DNA from: an uncultured Collinsella sp.
GTDB lineage: Bacteria > Actinomycetota > Coriobacteriia > Coriobacteriales > Coriobacteriaceae
Direction: 5' to 3'
DNA: 64,000 nt
Assembly (NCBI GenBank): GCA_900544095.1
Contig: UQTV01000005.1
Span: forward strand, 80,091-144,090
The notes beneath the pieces are model-generated. The model was not told the DNA's origin. It searched no databases and saw nothing but the letters and a program-made list of their open reading frames with translations. A program made the position numbers and the translations under genes. The number at the start of each line of letters is the position of its first letter. Positions within the stretch are counted from its first letter, which is position 1. Shown in pieces: positions 53,135-63,037 of this stretch.

Positions 53135-54583
53135 ATGGCAGAATCTCGTGCGGAGCGTAGGGCTCGTCGTGCTTTGGTGGAAGCGGCTGAGGGGTCAAAG
53201 GAGGAGAAATCTTCTACGAAATCCAAGTCTTCTAAAGCTGCAAAAAGCAAATCGACCAAGAACAGGGCTAAGACCAAGCGTTCTGACTCTCGCCGAGGCG
53301 GGGACAAAGCGCCTCGGACTCGTTCCAAGCGCCCGCATAATGATTCGGTTTCGTCTGCGCGTAAGGCTGTGGACCCCAAGTCTCCTTGTTCCATCATGAA
53401 AGCTTGCGGTGGGTGTACGGCGCTCAATCGTCCTTATAAGAAGCAGCTCGCCGCCAAGCAGGCTGCTATGGAGGAGCTTTTTGCTTCGCTTTGTGAGCGT
53501 GAAGGCATTGCTGTAGATCCTATTCGTGGTATGGGTGTCACCCTGGGCGACCCGGGTAAATATCCTGCGCCGCGTGGCTTTCGTCATAAGGCTGCCACTC
53601 CCTTTGCTCCCGGTAAGGAGGGCGCCGTCCGTTGCGGTTTCTTTGAGCGCGGCACGCACAGAATCGTTGCCGTGCCCGAATGCCCCGTCGAGGCGCCGGG
53701 AGCCCGCCAGATTCTCAACGGCATCGCTCGCGAGGCCGAACGTCTGCATATTCCTGCCTTTAACGAAGACAAGCATCTGGGGCTGCTCCGCTATGCCGTC
53801 GTTCGCTGCGGTTGGCGTACCGACCAGATTATGGTCACCCTCGTGACCGCTCAGCGCGACTTGCCGCATGCGCAGGAGTTCTTTGAGGCTGTCGCCGCAC
53901 TCGATCCGCATATCGTCACCGTTGCCCAAAACATCAACGGACGCCCCGGTAACGCCATCTTGGGTGAGGAGACTCGTATCGTCTATGGCGCCGAGTGCAT
54001 GCGCGACCAGCTGCTCGGTTGCGAATTCGATATCTCCCCTACCGCGTTCTACCAGACCAACCCGCAGCAGACCGAGCTGCTCTACCAGCTCGCTATCGAT
54101 GGCATGGATCTGCGCCAGGGCGATGTGCTTATGGATGCCTACTGCGGCAGCGGCACCATCGGTCTTTGCGCAGCTAAAGAAGCCCAGAACAAGGGTATCG
54201 GCATCATGCTGCTCGGTGTGGAGCGCAACCCGGCGGGCATTGCCGACGCACGCCGCAATGCCGAGCTCAACGGCCTCACCCGCAGCGCTTGGTTTATGGC
54301 CGACGACGCCACCGATTACATCCTGGACGCTGCCGATAACAACGAGCGCGTTGACGTTCTCTCCATCGACCCGCCGCGCGCCGGCTCCACACCCGAGTTC
54401 CTCGAAGCCGCCTGCGCACTTAAGCCGCGCCGCATCACCTATATCAGCTGCAACCCCGTGACCCAAGAGCGCGACCTGCACCAGCTCCTCGACGGAGGCT
54501 ATCGCCTGCTCAAGATCACGCCCGTCGACATGTTCCCCCATACCGACCACACCGAAACCGTAGCGGTCCTCGAGCGCCGCTAA
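53135..54583 (+). CDS. 23S rRNA/tRNA uracil-C5 methyltransferase, TrmA/RlmD family
   Basis: 482 residues from the ATG at 53135 (GGAG). Residues 1-80 are a Lys/Arg/Ser-rich disordered extension in place of a TRAM domain. Fe-S cysteines Cys85, Cys91 and Cys94 (CSIMKACGGC) with a later Cys in VPECPV. The Rossmann motif DAYCGSGTIGLCAA binds SAM, and ISCNPVTQERDL carries the catalytic Cys. Makes m5U in rRNA or tRNA. The codons at the start (TCT, CGT, AAA-rich) differ from the GC-rich remainder. Confidence 0.9.
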   Translation: MAESRAERRARRALVEAAEGSKEEKSSTKSKSSKAAKSKSTKNRAKTKRSDSRRGGDKAPRTRSKRPHNDSVSSARKAVDPKSPCSIMKACGGCTALNRPYKKQLAAKQAAMEELFASLCEREGIAVDPIRGMGVTLGDPGKYPAPRGFRHKAATPFAPGKEGAVRCGFFERGTHRIVAVPECPVEAPGARQILNGIAREAERLHIPAFNEDKHLGLLRYAVVRCGWRTDQIMVTLVTAQRDLPHAQEFFEAVAALDPHIVTVAQNINGRPGNAILGEETRIVYGAECMRDQLLGCEFDISPTAFYQTNPQQTELLYQLAIDGMDLRQGDVLMDAYCGSGTIGLCAAKEAQNKGIGIMLLGVERNPAGIADARRNAELNGLTRSAWFMADDATDYILDAADNNERVDVLSIDPPRAGSTPEFLEAACALKPRRITYISCNPVTQERDLHQLLDGGYRLLKITPVDMFPHTDHTETVAVLERR

Positions 54584-54610
54584 TCCACCCCGGTAGATTT
54601 TCGAGACAAG

Positions 54611-54641
54611 AAAGGGGGCGGCCCGTCTAGACCGCCCCCTT
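54611..54641. terminator. Bidirectional terminator
   Basis: Stem AAAGGGGGCGG / CCGCCCCCTT between convergent genes. Confidence 0.85.
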
Positions 54642-54661
54642 CGCTTGGTTTATGAACTCCG

Positions 54662-55483
54662 CTACATCCCCTTGCGCAGGTCACACACGCCGGCTGCCGC
54701 CATCTCGCGCAGCAGCGTCTCGCGGTCGCGCGTCACGATCAAATCCAGCGGGAAGTGAATCTCGTCAAGCATCTTGCGCGCGTGATCGAGTTTGCCAATG
54801 GCCATGCCAATGTGGGCATCGGTCGACACGCCAATACCCACGCCCAGCTCGGCGCAGCGCTCGGCGATCTTGCGGCATACGGCCCAATGCTCAGTGTCGA
54901 CACCGTGTTCAAGACTATGGTTGTTGATCTCGATAATCTTGTGCTTGGCCTTGGCCGCCAGCAGCACCTCATCGATATCGAACGGCACGCCCGAGCGCCC
55001 CGCGTGGCCCAGCATGAATACCTTGGGGTGTTCCAAGGCATTGATATACATCTCGGTTGTCTGGGCGAGCGTCGCGCCCTCAGCAATCTGCGGATTATGC
55101 ACGCTTGCAACCAAATAATCCAAATTACGCGTAACCAAATCGAACAGCGAATGCTGACGGCTGTACGAATCGCCGGCGATATCGAGCGTGACAGGAGTGT
55201 CCTCGCCAAACAGGCTTCCGTCCAGCGAAACGATATCGGCCTCGGCACCACGCAGCACCAGCACGCCGCTCCAAATGCGCGGCCAGATATCCTGGTTGAT
55301 AAAGAATTGGTAACTGCGCAGGTCATTGGGGCAAGCCGTAACCATAGAGCTCAGATGGTCGGCAGATCCGAGTACCTGCAGACCACGCTCTGCCGCCCAG
55401 TACACATTCTCCTCAATGGTCGAATATGCATGCGCAGAGAACATCGTATGGGTATGAATGTCACAAGAAAGCAGGTAGGGCAT
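54662..55483 (-). CDS. PHP-domain phosphatase (YcdX-like)
   Basis: 273 residues (SD AAGGAGACCTG). Metal-binding PHP motifs: CDIHTHTMFSAHA at the N-terminus, GSADH near 40, GAEAD near 79, ASVHNPQ near 125, and the C-terminal GVSTDAHIGMA. Length and motif order match YcdX-type zinc phosphatases acting on small phosphate esters. Single gene. Confidence 0.9.
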   Translation of the reverse strand: MPYLLSCDIHTHTMFSAHAYSTIEENVYWAAERGLQVLGSADHLSSMVTACPNDLRSYQFFINQDIWPRIWSGVLVLRGAEADIVSLDGSLFGEDTPVTLDIAGDSYSRQHSLFDLVTRNLDYLVASVHNPQIAEGATLAQTTEMYINALEHPKVFMLGHAGRSGVPFDIDEVLLAAKAKHKIIEINNHSLEHGVDTEHWAVCRKIAERCAELGVGIGVSTDAHIGMAIGKLDHARKMLDEIHFPLDLIVTRDRETLLREMAAAGVCDLRKGM

Positions 55484-55648
55484 CAGGTCTCCTTATCTGG
55501 CACGGCCGTCGCTTATATTCATTGTACGCATAGCCTTCGATAGTCGTAAAACCACTCCATCCCAAAGACACAACGTCCATGACAACGGGGTCCGGCTTAA
55601 CACCAAACCCCGTTTCACGTAAAACATTATAGGCAGAGCGCTTTACTT

Positions 55649-56833
55649 TTAACGATACTCGTCCGCCAACTGTTTCCAAGCGGGTAGCGAATTGACAATC
55701 GTTTCGTAGCTCACGCAATAGCCCAGGCGGAACCAGCCCGGCATACCAAAGCTGTCCGAGGGAACCGCAAGCAGCTCATACTTCTTTGCACGCTCGCAGA
55801 AGGCGTTCGCATCGGGCTCCAGTGCTTTCACCCATAGGTAGAACGCGCCATCCGGCTCAACATACGGGTAGCCGTACTCCGCCAATGCATCGGTAAGCGC
55901 CGTGCGGTTGCGTGCATAGGCCTCAACGTCACTCGGCTCATCGATGCAATCGATGATCACACGCTGGAAGAGCGCCGGTGCGCATACAAAACCCAGCGTA
56001 CGGGCAGCACCCGCAACAGCCGGCATCAGACGGGCAGCCTGCGGATTGGTGTTGGGAACCAAGATCCACCCCACGCGCTCACCCGGCAGCGACAGCGACT
56101 TGGAATACGAGTAGCACACGATGGTGTGCTCGTAGATCGAGGGCACCCAAGGCACCTCGGCACCGTACACGATCTCGCGGTACGGCTCATCCGAGATGAG
56201 CATAATCGGATTCTCGGGATCGCGCTGAGCGTTGGCCTCGCGCAGAACATTGGCCAGTCGCGTCAGCGTGTTGCGCGTATATACGGCACCGGTCGGGTTG
56301 TTGGGCGAGTCGATAATGACGGCAGCCGTCTTATCAGTAATCGCCTTGAGCACGTTACTCACGCTCAGCTGGAACGTATCTTCATCGGCGAGCGCCTCGA
56401 CACACGTACAGCCGGCCTTCTCAATCCAAACGCGATACTCCGGAAAGTACGGGGCGATAACAATGACCTCGTCACCCGGGTTCGTCACGGCATTGAGCGT
56501 GCAGGTGAGCGAAGCCGCCGCGCCCACGGTCATAAAGACATCCTTGCCCTCATAGCTCGTGCCAAAGCGACGGTTGAGCGAGTCAGCGACGGCTGCTCGA
56601 CATTGCGGCAGACCCGGCGCAGGCGTGTATCCATGCAGCTGGTCGCTCGGCAGCTCCAAGGCCTTCTTAATGGACTCAGCCACAGCAGCGGGCGCCGGAA
56701 CACTCGGGTTGCCCAGCGAGAAGTCGAATACGTTCTCCGCACCGATCTGTGCCTTGCGCTCAAGGCCATAGCTAAAGATCTCACGGATGATGGAGCTTTC
56801 CGCACCGCGAGCATACATAGTTTCGTTGATCAT
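55649..56833 (-). CDS. Pyridoxal-phosphate-dependent aminotransferase, class I/II
   Basis: 394 residues from the ATG at 56833 (AAAGGGGAACAG). Fold-type I enzyme: DFSLGNPSVPAP, the tyrosine/Asn motifs SPNNPTGAVY, and CYSYSKSLSLPGERVGW with the PLP lysine in SYSKS. The N-terminal start MINETMYARGAESSIIREIFSYG resembles the aspartate/aromatic aminotransferases of gut Firmicutes and Actinobacteria. Substrate not fixed; Asp or aromatic amino acid most likely. Confidence 0.9.
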   Translation of the reverse strand: MINETMYARGAESSIIREIFSYGLERKAQIGAENVFDFSLGNPSVPAPAAVAESIKKALELPSDQLHGYTPAPGLPQCRAAVADSLNRRFGTSYEGKDVFMTVGAAASLTCTLNAVTNPGDEVIVIAPYFPEYRVWIEKAGCTCVEALADEDTFQLSVSNVLKAITDKTAAVIIDSPNNPTGAVYTRNTLTRLANVLREANAQRDPENPIMLISDEPYREIVYGAEVPWVPSIYEHTIVCYSYSKSLSLPGERVGWILVPNTNPQAARLMPAVAGAARTLGFVCAPALFQRVIIDCIDEPSDVEAYARNRTALTDALAEYGYPYVEPDGAFYLWVKALEPDANAFCERAKKYELLAVPSDSFGMPGWFRLGYCVSYETIVNSLPAWKQLADEYR

Positions 56834-56893
56834 CTGTTCCCCTTTCACATAGGCGCTATTGTACGCTTTAGCTGAGCAAAGTGCCGCAGCAAT

Positions 56894-56953
56894 GTTGATT
56901 GGGGACAGACTTAAATGCGTGAAAACGCTCATTTAAGTCTGTCCCCAATCAAC
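56894..56953. repeat. Perfect 24-bp palindrome with GGGGACAG core
   Basis: Arms 56894-56917 and 56930-56953 are exact complements (GTTGATTGGGGACAGACTTA...), with inner GCGT/ACGC. Shares GGGACAG with the REP-like elements, but here the core lies in the stem. Confidence 0.85.
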
Positions 56954-56961
56954 ATATCGCT

Positions 56962-57000
56962 TAAAAGAAAAGCCTCCACAGGTTTCCCCGCGGAGGCTTT
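56962..57000 (-). terminator. Terminator of ftsH
   Basis: AAAGCCTCC/GGAGGCTTT stem; T-rich on the minus strand. Confidence 0.8.
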
Positions 57001-57011
57001 CGCTACAAGAA

Positions 57012-59150
57012 CTATTTATCGGCGTCGGTGTTGCCGCCAGCGTTGACGACATGGTCATCGCCGGCATCGTCGGATGTGGCTTCGGCATCCTCCTGCATGG
57101 CCGCCTGCGCAAAGGCCGCGGCATCAGCCGCCAGCTCCTCCTCGCTCATACGAGGCGCGCGCTTCTTGGTCGGCATGCCGGCCGCCTTGGCATTGCGCTC
57201 CTCCTTGGCCGCCAGGATATCGCCCTCGCGCTCAAGATAGGCGTCCCACTCGTTATCGAGCAGGGCATTCACGGCATCGCCCTCGACAGTCTCGCGCTCA
57301 AGCAGCACCTTCGCCATCAGATCGAGCTGATCGCGACGGGCATCCAAGATCTCAACAGCACGACGATGGGCCTCGCGCATGATGCGCTGAACCTCGATAT
57401 CAATGCGGCGCGCCGTCTCCTCGGAGTAATCCTGATGATCGGCATAGTCGCGGCCCAGGAATACCTGATGCTGCGCCTCGCCAAAGACCTGAGTGCCCAG
57501 CTCCTCGCTCATGCCCAGGCGCGTGACCATCTCGCGCGCCATCTTGGTCGCGCGCTCCAGGTCGTTGCTCGCGCCCGACGTGATGTCATCGCACATGAGC
57601 TCCTCGGCAACGCGACCGCCCAAGAACACGGCGAGCTCGTCGAGCATCTCGTTCTTGGTCTTGAGGAAGTGATCCTCCTGCGGAAGCTGCAGTGTGTAGC
57701 CCAGGGCCTGACCGCGGCTGACGATCGAGATCTTATGAACCGGATCGGAGTGCTCCAGGATGTGGCCCACCAAAGCGTGGCCGCTCTCGTGGTAGGCAAT
57801 CGTGGTGCGCTCGGCTTCGGTCATCACGCGACCCTTGCGTTGCGGTCCGGCAATCACGCGCTCCATCGACTCCTCGACCTCGTCCATCGAGATCACGGAA
57901 CGATGACGGCGAGCGGCCAGCAGCGCAGACTCGTTGAGCAGGTTCGCCAAATCGGCACCAGTAAAGCCAACGGTCATCTGGGCGAGCTTCTCAAACTTCA
58001 CGTCCTCGTCCATCGGCTTGTTCTCGGCATGCACGCGCAAGATCTGCTCGCGGCCCTTCACATCCGGACGGTCGACCGTAACCTGACGGTCAAAACGACC
58101 GGGACGCAGCAATGCCGGATCCAGGATGTCAGGACGGTTGGTCGCGGCGATCAGGATGACCGACTCGCTTTCCTCAAAACCGTCCATCTCGACCAGCAGC
58201 TGGTTGAGCGTTTGCTCGCGCTCGTCGTGACCGCCACCCAAGCCAGCTCCGCGCTGACGTCCCACGGCATCGATCTCGTCAATAAAGATGATTGACGGAG
58301 CCTGAGACTTGGCCTCCTTAAAAAGGTCGCGCACGCGGCTGGCGCCGACACCCACGAACATCTCGACAAAGTCGGAACCCGAGATGCTAAAGAACGGCAC
58401 GCCCGCCTCGCCGGCGACGGCCTTGGCCAGCAGGGTTTTACCGGTACCCGGAGGGCCAACCAGCAACACGCCGCGCGGAATCTTGGCGCCCAGCTTGCGA
58501 TAGCGGTCCGGATCGCTCAAAAAGTCGCGAATCTCCTCGAGCTCCTCGACTGCCTCGTCCACACCGGCAACATCCTCAAACTTGACCTTGGGGCGCGTTG
58601 CCTCGTTGGTCTTGGCGTTGGTCTTGCCAAACTGCATGTTCCTGCTGTTGGCGCCCATCATCTGGCGCATAAAGTAGAACATGATGGCGATCAGGGCGAT
58701 CGTCGGAAGCACGCTCATCGCCAAGTCGCCCCAAAAATCGGGGTCATTGGTGTTGACGATGTACTTGGTATCGGGGTGCTCCGCCATAAGCTCGGCAAGC
58801 GAATCGGAGCCGACATAGGTCGAGGAGAAGCTCTTGAGCTCGCTCGTGTCACCCTTGTCCTTTTTCGTCTTCCAGTAATGACCCGCCACGCTTCCGTCTT
58901 GAACCGTATAGGTCAAATCTTCGACGCGATCCTGCTTAATGGCGTTAACCATCTCGCTCGTCGCGAGCTTTACGGTATTGCTGGAATTGGCAAAGCCGGA
59001 GCCCATGTTAAAGAAGGCGTAGCCCAGAAGCGCGCAAGCCAAAATAAAATACAGCCAGCCCGTACGCGTGGGCTTCTTGCCTCCGGGCATCCCCGGGATC
59101 TTAGGCTCCCGGGGAGTCTGGGAATTGTTATCGTTACGGTCGTCGGGCAT
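57012..59150 (-). CDS. ftsH: ATP-dependent zinc metalloprotease FtsH
   Basis: 712 residues. Two membrane helices (about 32-50 and 145-163) flank an outer domain. Walker A GPPGTGKT (232-239), Walker B IIFIDEIDAVG, second region of homology TNRPDILDPALLRPGRFDR, and HESGH (454-458) with the zinc site. An acidic C-terminal tail follows. It starts one base after the hpt stop. Degrades membrane and short-lived proteins; tilS-hpt-ftsH is a conserved Gram-positive order. Confidence 0.97.
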   Translation of the reverse strand: MPDDRNDNNSQTPREPKIPGMPGGKKPTRTGWLYFILACALLGYAFFNMGSGFANSSNTVKLATSEMVNAIKQDRVEDLTYTVQDGSVAGHYWKTKKDKGDTSELKSFSSTYVGSDSLAELMAEHPDTKYIVNTNDPDFWGDLAMSVLPTIALIAIMFYFMRQMMGANSRNMQFGKTNAKTNEATRPKVKFEDVAGVDEAVEELEEIRDFLSDPDRYRKLGAKIPRGVLLVGPPGTGKTLLAKAVAGEAGVPFFSISGSDFVEMFVGVGASRVRDLFKEAKSQAPSIIFIDEIDAVGRQRGAGLGGGHDEREQTLNQLLVEMDGFEESESVILIAATNRPDILDPALLRPGRFDRQVTVDRPDVKGREQILRVHAENKPMDEDVKFEKLAQMTVGFTGADLANLLNESALLAARRHRSVISMDEVEESMERVIAGPQRKGRVMTEAERTTIAYHESGHALVGHILEHSDPVHKISIVSRGQALGYTLQLPQEDHFLKTKNEMLDELAVFLGGRVAEELMCDDITSGASNDLERATKMAREMVTRLGMSEELGTQVFGEAQHQVFLGRDYADHQDYSEETARRIDIEVQRIMREAHRRAVEILDARRDQLDLMAKVLLERETVEGDAVNALLDNEWDAYLEREGDILAAKEERNAKAAGMPTKKRAPRMSEEELAADAAAFAQAAMQEDAEATSDDAGDDHVVNAGGNTDADK

Positions 59151-59151
59151 C

Positions 59152-59700
59152 TTACGAATAAACCTCCGGTTTCAAAATGCCCAGATACGGAAGGTTACGA
59201 TAGCGCTCGGCATAGTCGAGGCCGTAGCCCACCACAAAGGCATCGGGGCAATGGGTTCCAACATACTTGGGCGTGACGGCCGAGGTACGGTCCTCAACGT
59301 CCTTCCACAGGAAGGCGGCAACCTCCAGCGAAGCGGGCTTGCGGCTCTCGAGGTTCTTCATCAGATACTTGAGCGTCAGGCCCGAGTCCAGAATGTCCTC
59401 GACGATCAGCACGTCGCGACCGCGGATGTCGATATCCAGGTCCTTAATGATACGCACGATGCCCGAGGACTTCACACCGTCGCCATAGCTCGAAACAGCC
59501 ATGAAATCGATGTTGGTCGGCAGCTCGATCTTGCGCATCAGGTCGCCCATAAAGACCACGGCGCCGCGCAGGACCGCAATCAGCACCAGATCCTTACCCG
59601 CGTAGTCGCGAGTAATCTGCTCGCCTAGGCGAGAGACGATACCGTCGATATCCTCCTGCGTAAACAGAACCTTCTCGATATCCGGATGTTGAGAAGCCAT
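59152..59700 (-). CDS. hpt: Hypoxanthine phosphoribosyltransferase
   Basis: 182 residues. PRPP-binding VLIVEDILDSGLTL and the base-binding FVVGYGLDYAERYRNLPY are present. Converts hypoxanthine/guanine to IMP/GMP. Lies between tilS and ftsH, as in many Gram-positive bacteria. Confidence 0.96.
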   Translation of the reverse strand: MASQHPDIEKVLFTQEDIDGIVSRLGEQITRDYAGKDLVLIAVLRGAVVFMGDLMRKIELPTNIDFMAVSSYGDGVKSSGIVRIIKDLDIDIRGRDVLIVEDILDSGLTLKYLMKNLESRKPASLEVAAFLWKDVEDRTSAVTPKYVGTHCPDAFVVGYGLDYAERYRNLPYLGILKPEVYS

Positions 59701-59847
59701 GACAACCCTTTCTTGTGCTTATCGCCCACACACCGCCGTATGGACGCGAACTTCACATTCTAGCAGCGCACGGGGTATATTTTCCAGCCCGTACGCCATC
59801 AGCGCGGGAATACCGTCAACGTCGCACAGAATAGCTGGCGTGGGACG

Positions 59848-61389
59848 CTATTCCGCATCGACCACGCGGAGCAGATATGCCACGCGCGTTGCGGCCGTGC
59901 ACTTAAAACGCTCGTCCGCGCGAACTCCGGCGACCCATACCACGGCACCTCCCGGAGCCGTTCTCACCACAGGAACGCCTGCGCGCTCAGAAACGGGAAT
60001 ACGAGCCTCGTTCAGCAGGTCTGACACTTTCTTGCTTCGGCCGTTCATCCCCAACGGGCACATCACATCTCCCGGTGCGGGACCGTCCACCCACAGGCGC
60101 GCCAATCGCGCCTCGGCAGGGATCTCGCCACGCGAGCCCGCCAGGATCCGCTCACTATCGCTGTCGGCAAAACCCAGGGCAGCCGCGTCTACCAAAGCTG
60201 TCACTTCCCCGGCAGCCGCAAGCTCACGGGCGCGGCGCACGATATCGCATCCCGGTTCAACGGCCATCGGCTCTGCGACCAGCACACGTCCCCCGCCCAA
60301 CGGCAAACGACCGGGTACGGTAACCCAGTCCGCGACCAGGCCCTCGCGAGCCACCGGCGCCTTAAACGCCAGCATGCCAAACTCAATGCGTGCGTCAATC
60401 CCCGCCGGAAGCGTGACCGAGCCGGCGCCCTCGGCAACGCAGGAAAGGACTCGCTCCACATGTCGCATCTCTGGACGAGCGTCCGGATCGATGCGTTTAA
60501 TCGCCAGTCTCACGATGCGCCGCGCGATTACCACCTCAGCCGCGGCCAGTCGACGAGCGTCAAGGACCAGTGCACCCGCCGCCTCCTTACGCAGGCAGCT
60601 TCGGAACGCCTGTGCGGAAAGCTGGGAAAGAAAGGCATCCTCATCGCCTAAGATCTCGCAGGCGGCGCCAATCGTCTTACAGACGCTCGCGTTGCGCTGC
60701 GCCACCACCGGCATCACCCGATGGCGCACATAGTTGCGCAAGTACGAAACGTCCTCGTTGCTTTCATCTTCCCGCCATGGCTGACCGTGCACCTGCAGAT
60801 AGCTCACGAGCTCATCGTGCGTGAGGTCGAGCAAGGGGCGAACCACAATGTTCCGACGGCGCGGAATGCTCGATAGACCCGCGGGACCCGACCCTTTAAT
60901 GGCATTCATCAAAAATGTTTCCGCGCGGTCCGACGAAGTATGCGCGGTGCAGATACGAGCCGCCGTCCGCGGTGCGCCCGATTCGGCACAAAGTTCGCGA
61001 ACATATCTCCGTGCCGCGGCATAGCGCACCTCGCGAGCCGCAGCCTCGATATTGCCCGATTCGTCATCAAAATAGGCATGCTCAACACACAGCGGCAAGC
61101 CGTATTGCGCGCACAGGTCACGTACAAAGGCCTCGTCGCCATCGGATGCCTCCCCGCGCAGATGATGGTTTACATGCAGCACGTGCAATCGCTCGCGCGC
61201 AATGGGAGCGACGCCGCGCCCGTCCTGGATATCCAGCTTTGATGTGCAAGCCATAAGGAGCAGCGCCGTCGAGTCCGCACCGCCTGATACCATGAGCACT
61301 ACGGGGGCAGCGGCCTGCCGCGTTGCCAGGACGCTCTTATCCGTCCTCGGCGCGGCATGATGTCCATAGTGCTGAGATACCGTTGGCAT
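59848..61389 (-). CDS. tilS: tRNA(Ile)-lysidine synthase
   Basis: 513 residues (SD GGAGGAAGCGA). PP-loop SGGADS at 35-40, then HVNHHLRGEAS and AHTSSDRAETFLMN. TilS modifies C34 of tRNA-Ile(CAU) to lysidine. The C-terminal substrate-binding domain is present. First gene of the tilS-hpt-ftsH group, divergent from the metallo-hydrolase gene. Confidence 0.95.
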   Translation of the reverse strand: MPTVSQHYGHHAAPRTDKSVLATRQAAAPVVLMVSGGADSTALLLMACTSKLDIQDGRGVAPIARERLHVLHVNHHLRGEASDGDEAFVRDLCAQYGLPLCVEHAYFDDESGNIEAAAREVRYAAARRYVRELCAESGAPRTAARICTAHTSSDRAETFLMNAIKGSGPAGLSSIPRRRNIVVRPLLDLTHDELVSYLQVHGQPWREDESNEDVSYLRNYVRHRVMPVVAQRNASVCKTIGAACEILGDEDAFLSQLSAQAFRSCLRKEAAGALVLDARRLAAAEVVIARRIVRLAIKRIDPDARPEMRHVERVLSCVAEGAGSVTLPAGIDARIEFGMLAFKAPVAREGLVADWVTVPGRLPLGGGRVLVAEPMAVEPGCDIVRRARELAAAGEVTALVDAAALGFADSDSERILAGSRGEIPAEARLARLWVDGPAPGDVMCPLGMNGRSKKVSDLLNEARIPVSERAGVPVVRTAPGGAVVWVAGVRADERFKCTAATRVAYLLRVVDAE

Positions 61390-61437
61390 TCGCTTCCTCC
61401 TCTATTCGTCCGCACTCATTGTATCCTTTGGAATCTT

Positions 61438-62247
61438 ATGTCTCGCCTGCACCTTCATATCCTCGGCAGCGGCTCAAAAGGCAACTGCGCACTCGTCGAG
61501 GGGCCTCATGGGCTCATCATGATCGACAACGGCCTGTCCCGCCGCGAGACACTTAAACGCATGGCGGAGCTTGGCCTCTCGGCAGACGACGTCGCCGCTC
61601 TTGTAATCACCCATGAGCATGGTGACCATATCAAGGGGCTCGATGTATGGTGCAAGCACTGGCATGGTCCCCTCTTTGCCAGCAGGGATACCCTTTCATG
61701 CAAAGAAAACCTCGCGCACCTGCCCGTAGAGGAATTTGACCCCGGCGACACGCTCCCCATTGCCGGCATCCACGTGCAAACCTACTCAACATCGCACGAT
61801 GTCATCAATCCTGTCGGCTATCGATTTAATGCTCTCGATGATTCCATTGGGTTTGCCACCGACACCGGAGAGTTATCGAGCAAGGCCATAGGCATCCTCA
61901 AAGACTGTCGAGTTCTCGCGCTCGAAAGTAACCACGATGTAACTATGTTGCGCGAAGGAGCGTACCCCCGCTTTCTTCAGGAGCGCATCCTGTCCACAAA
62001 GGGGCACCTCTCCAACAACCAGGCCGCCGAAGCCGCGCGCGAACTTGTTACCGATCGCACCGAACAACTCATCGCCATGCACATCAGCCAGGACAATAAT
62101 CGTCCAAGCCTTACCGTCAAAAGCTATGCCAACGCGCTTGATGCAAGTCTCGATGATGAACTCGGCAGTTCTGCCACCCGTCTTCAAGGGCCGCGGAAGC
62201 TCTCGATACGCCCTGCAAGCCAATATCAACCGACAACCATTCAATAG
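61438..62247 (+). CDS. Metallo-beta-lactamase-fold hydrolase, YycJ/WalJ-like
   Basis: 269 residues from the ATG at 61438 (weak SD). HILGSGSKGNCALVEG at the N-terminus and metal motif THEHGDH (His59, His61, Asp63, His64), then HDVINPVGYRF and ESNHD later. YycJ-type single-domain exonuclease-like proteins are linked to DNA double-strand break end-joining or cell wall/division control in Firmicutes. There is no walRK-type system here. Confidence 0.9.
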   Translation: MSRLHLHILGSGSKGNCALVEGPHGLIMIDNGLSRRETLKRMAELGLSADDVAALVITHEHGDHIKGLDVWCKHWHGPLFASRDTLSCKENLAHLPVEEFDPGDTLPIAGIHVQTYSTSHDVINPVGYRFNALDDSIGFATDTGELSSKAIGILKDCRVLALESNHDVTMLREGAYPRFLQERILSTKGHLSNNQAAEAARELVTDRTEQLIAMHISQDNNRPSLTVKSYANALDASLDDELGSSATRLQGPRKLSIRPASQYQPTTIQ

Positions 62248-62261
62248 CCCCTCAAGACAAC

Positions 62262-62298
62262 AAGGGGGGGGCTGGGAATCACTTCCCAGCCCCCCCTT
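62262..62298 (+). terminator. Terminator of the metallo-hydrolase gene
   Basis: Long GC stem AAGGGGGGGGCTGGGAA and its complement between convergent genes. Confidence 0.85.
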
Positions 62299-62330
62299 AA
62301 CTCATACTCTCGATTGAAGCAGAGCCATCG

Positions 62331-62762
62331 TTAGTCGATGGAGATCTTCGTAACGTTCTTCTTCTCGACAATCTTGGGAACCGTAACGGTCAGGATGCCG
62401 TCAGCATACTTAGCCGAAAGGCCCTCGCTCGAAGCGTCCTTCAGATACACGCCGCGCGTCGCGCTGTACGAGCTAAACTCCTTCTGCAGGAAGTTCTTGC
62501 CCTCGTTCTCCTCGTCCTCCACAACGTTCACGCTAATCGACAGGCGACCCTCGTTAAGCTCAACGTCGATATCATCCTTAGCGACGCCGGTCAGATAGGC
62601 CTTGACCTCATAACCATCGCCCTTGTCCTCGACATCAACGGGGAACGCCTTGGAAGCAATCGAGTTGTTTGCAAGATCGGTCATATCATCAAACAAATCG
62701 AACAGCGAGCTAGCAGAAGGACGAACGCCAAAAACCGAACGATAAGGAACCATGCTTGCCAT
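62331..62762 (-). CDS. Small heat-shock protein, Hsp20/alpha-crystallin family
   Basis: 143 residues from the ATG at 62762 (SD GGAGTGG). The alpha-crystallin domain (about 40-135) includes VDVEDKGDGYEVKAYLTGVAKDDIDVEL and the GILTVTVPK motif near the end. ATP-independent chaperone that binds unfolding proteins. Upstream DNA contains AT-rich TATATA stretches; no CIRCE or HAIR element was recognised. Confidence 0.93.
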   Translation of the reverse strand: MASMVPYRSVFGVRPSASSLFDLFDDMTDLANNSIASKAFPVDVEDKGDGYEVKAYLTGVAKDDIDVELNEGRLSISVNVVEDEENEGKNFLQKEFSSYSATRGVYLKDASSEGLSAKYADGILTVTVPKIVEKKNVTKISID

Positions 62763-63037
62763 GTTTACCACTCCTTTTAAGGACTGCCGAGTCATCTTCT
62801 AGGTGACTGGGACTTCTTTTGACGCTGTTATATATGCCCAGCCGCTTCTTATATATACATCGACTATAAAGTTTTTTGAGTCTATTGATATAAGCATATC
62901 TAAGTCTGGTTGACTAAGGTTTTGTCTAATAAACGGAATTTGAACGAAGGCTTAAATAATGTATGCAATCCCATCAAAACTAGATGGCTGGCTTACAATG
63001 GGCGCATACACGATATTGATGACGAGCTAAGGGCATC

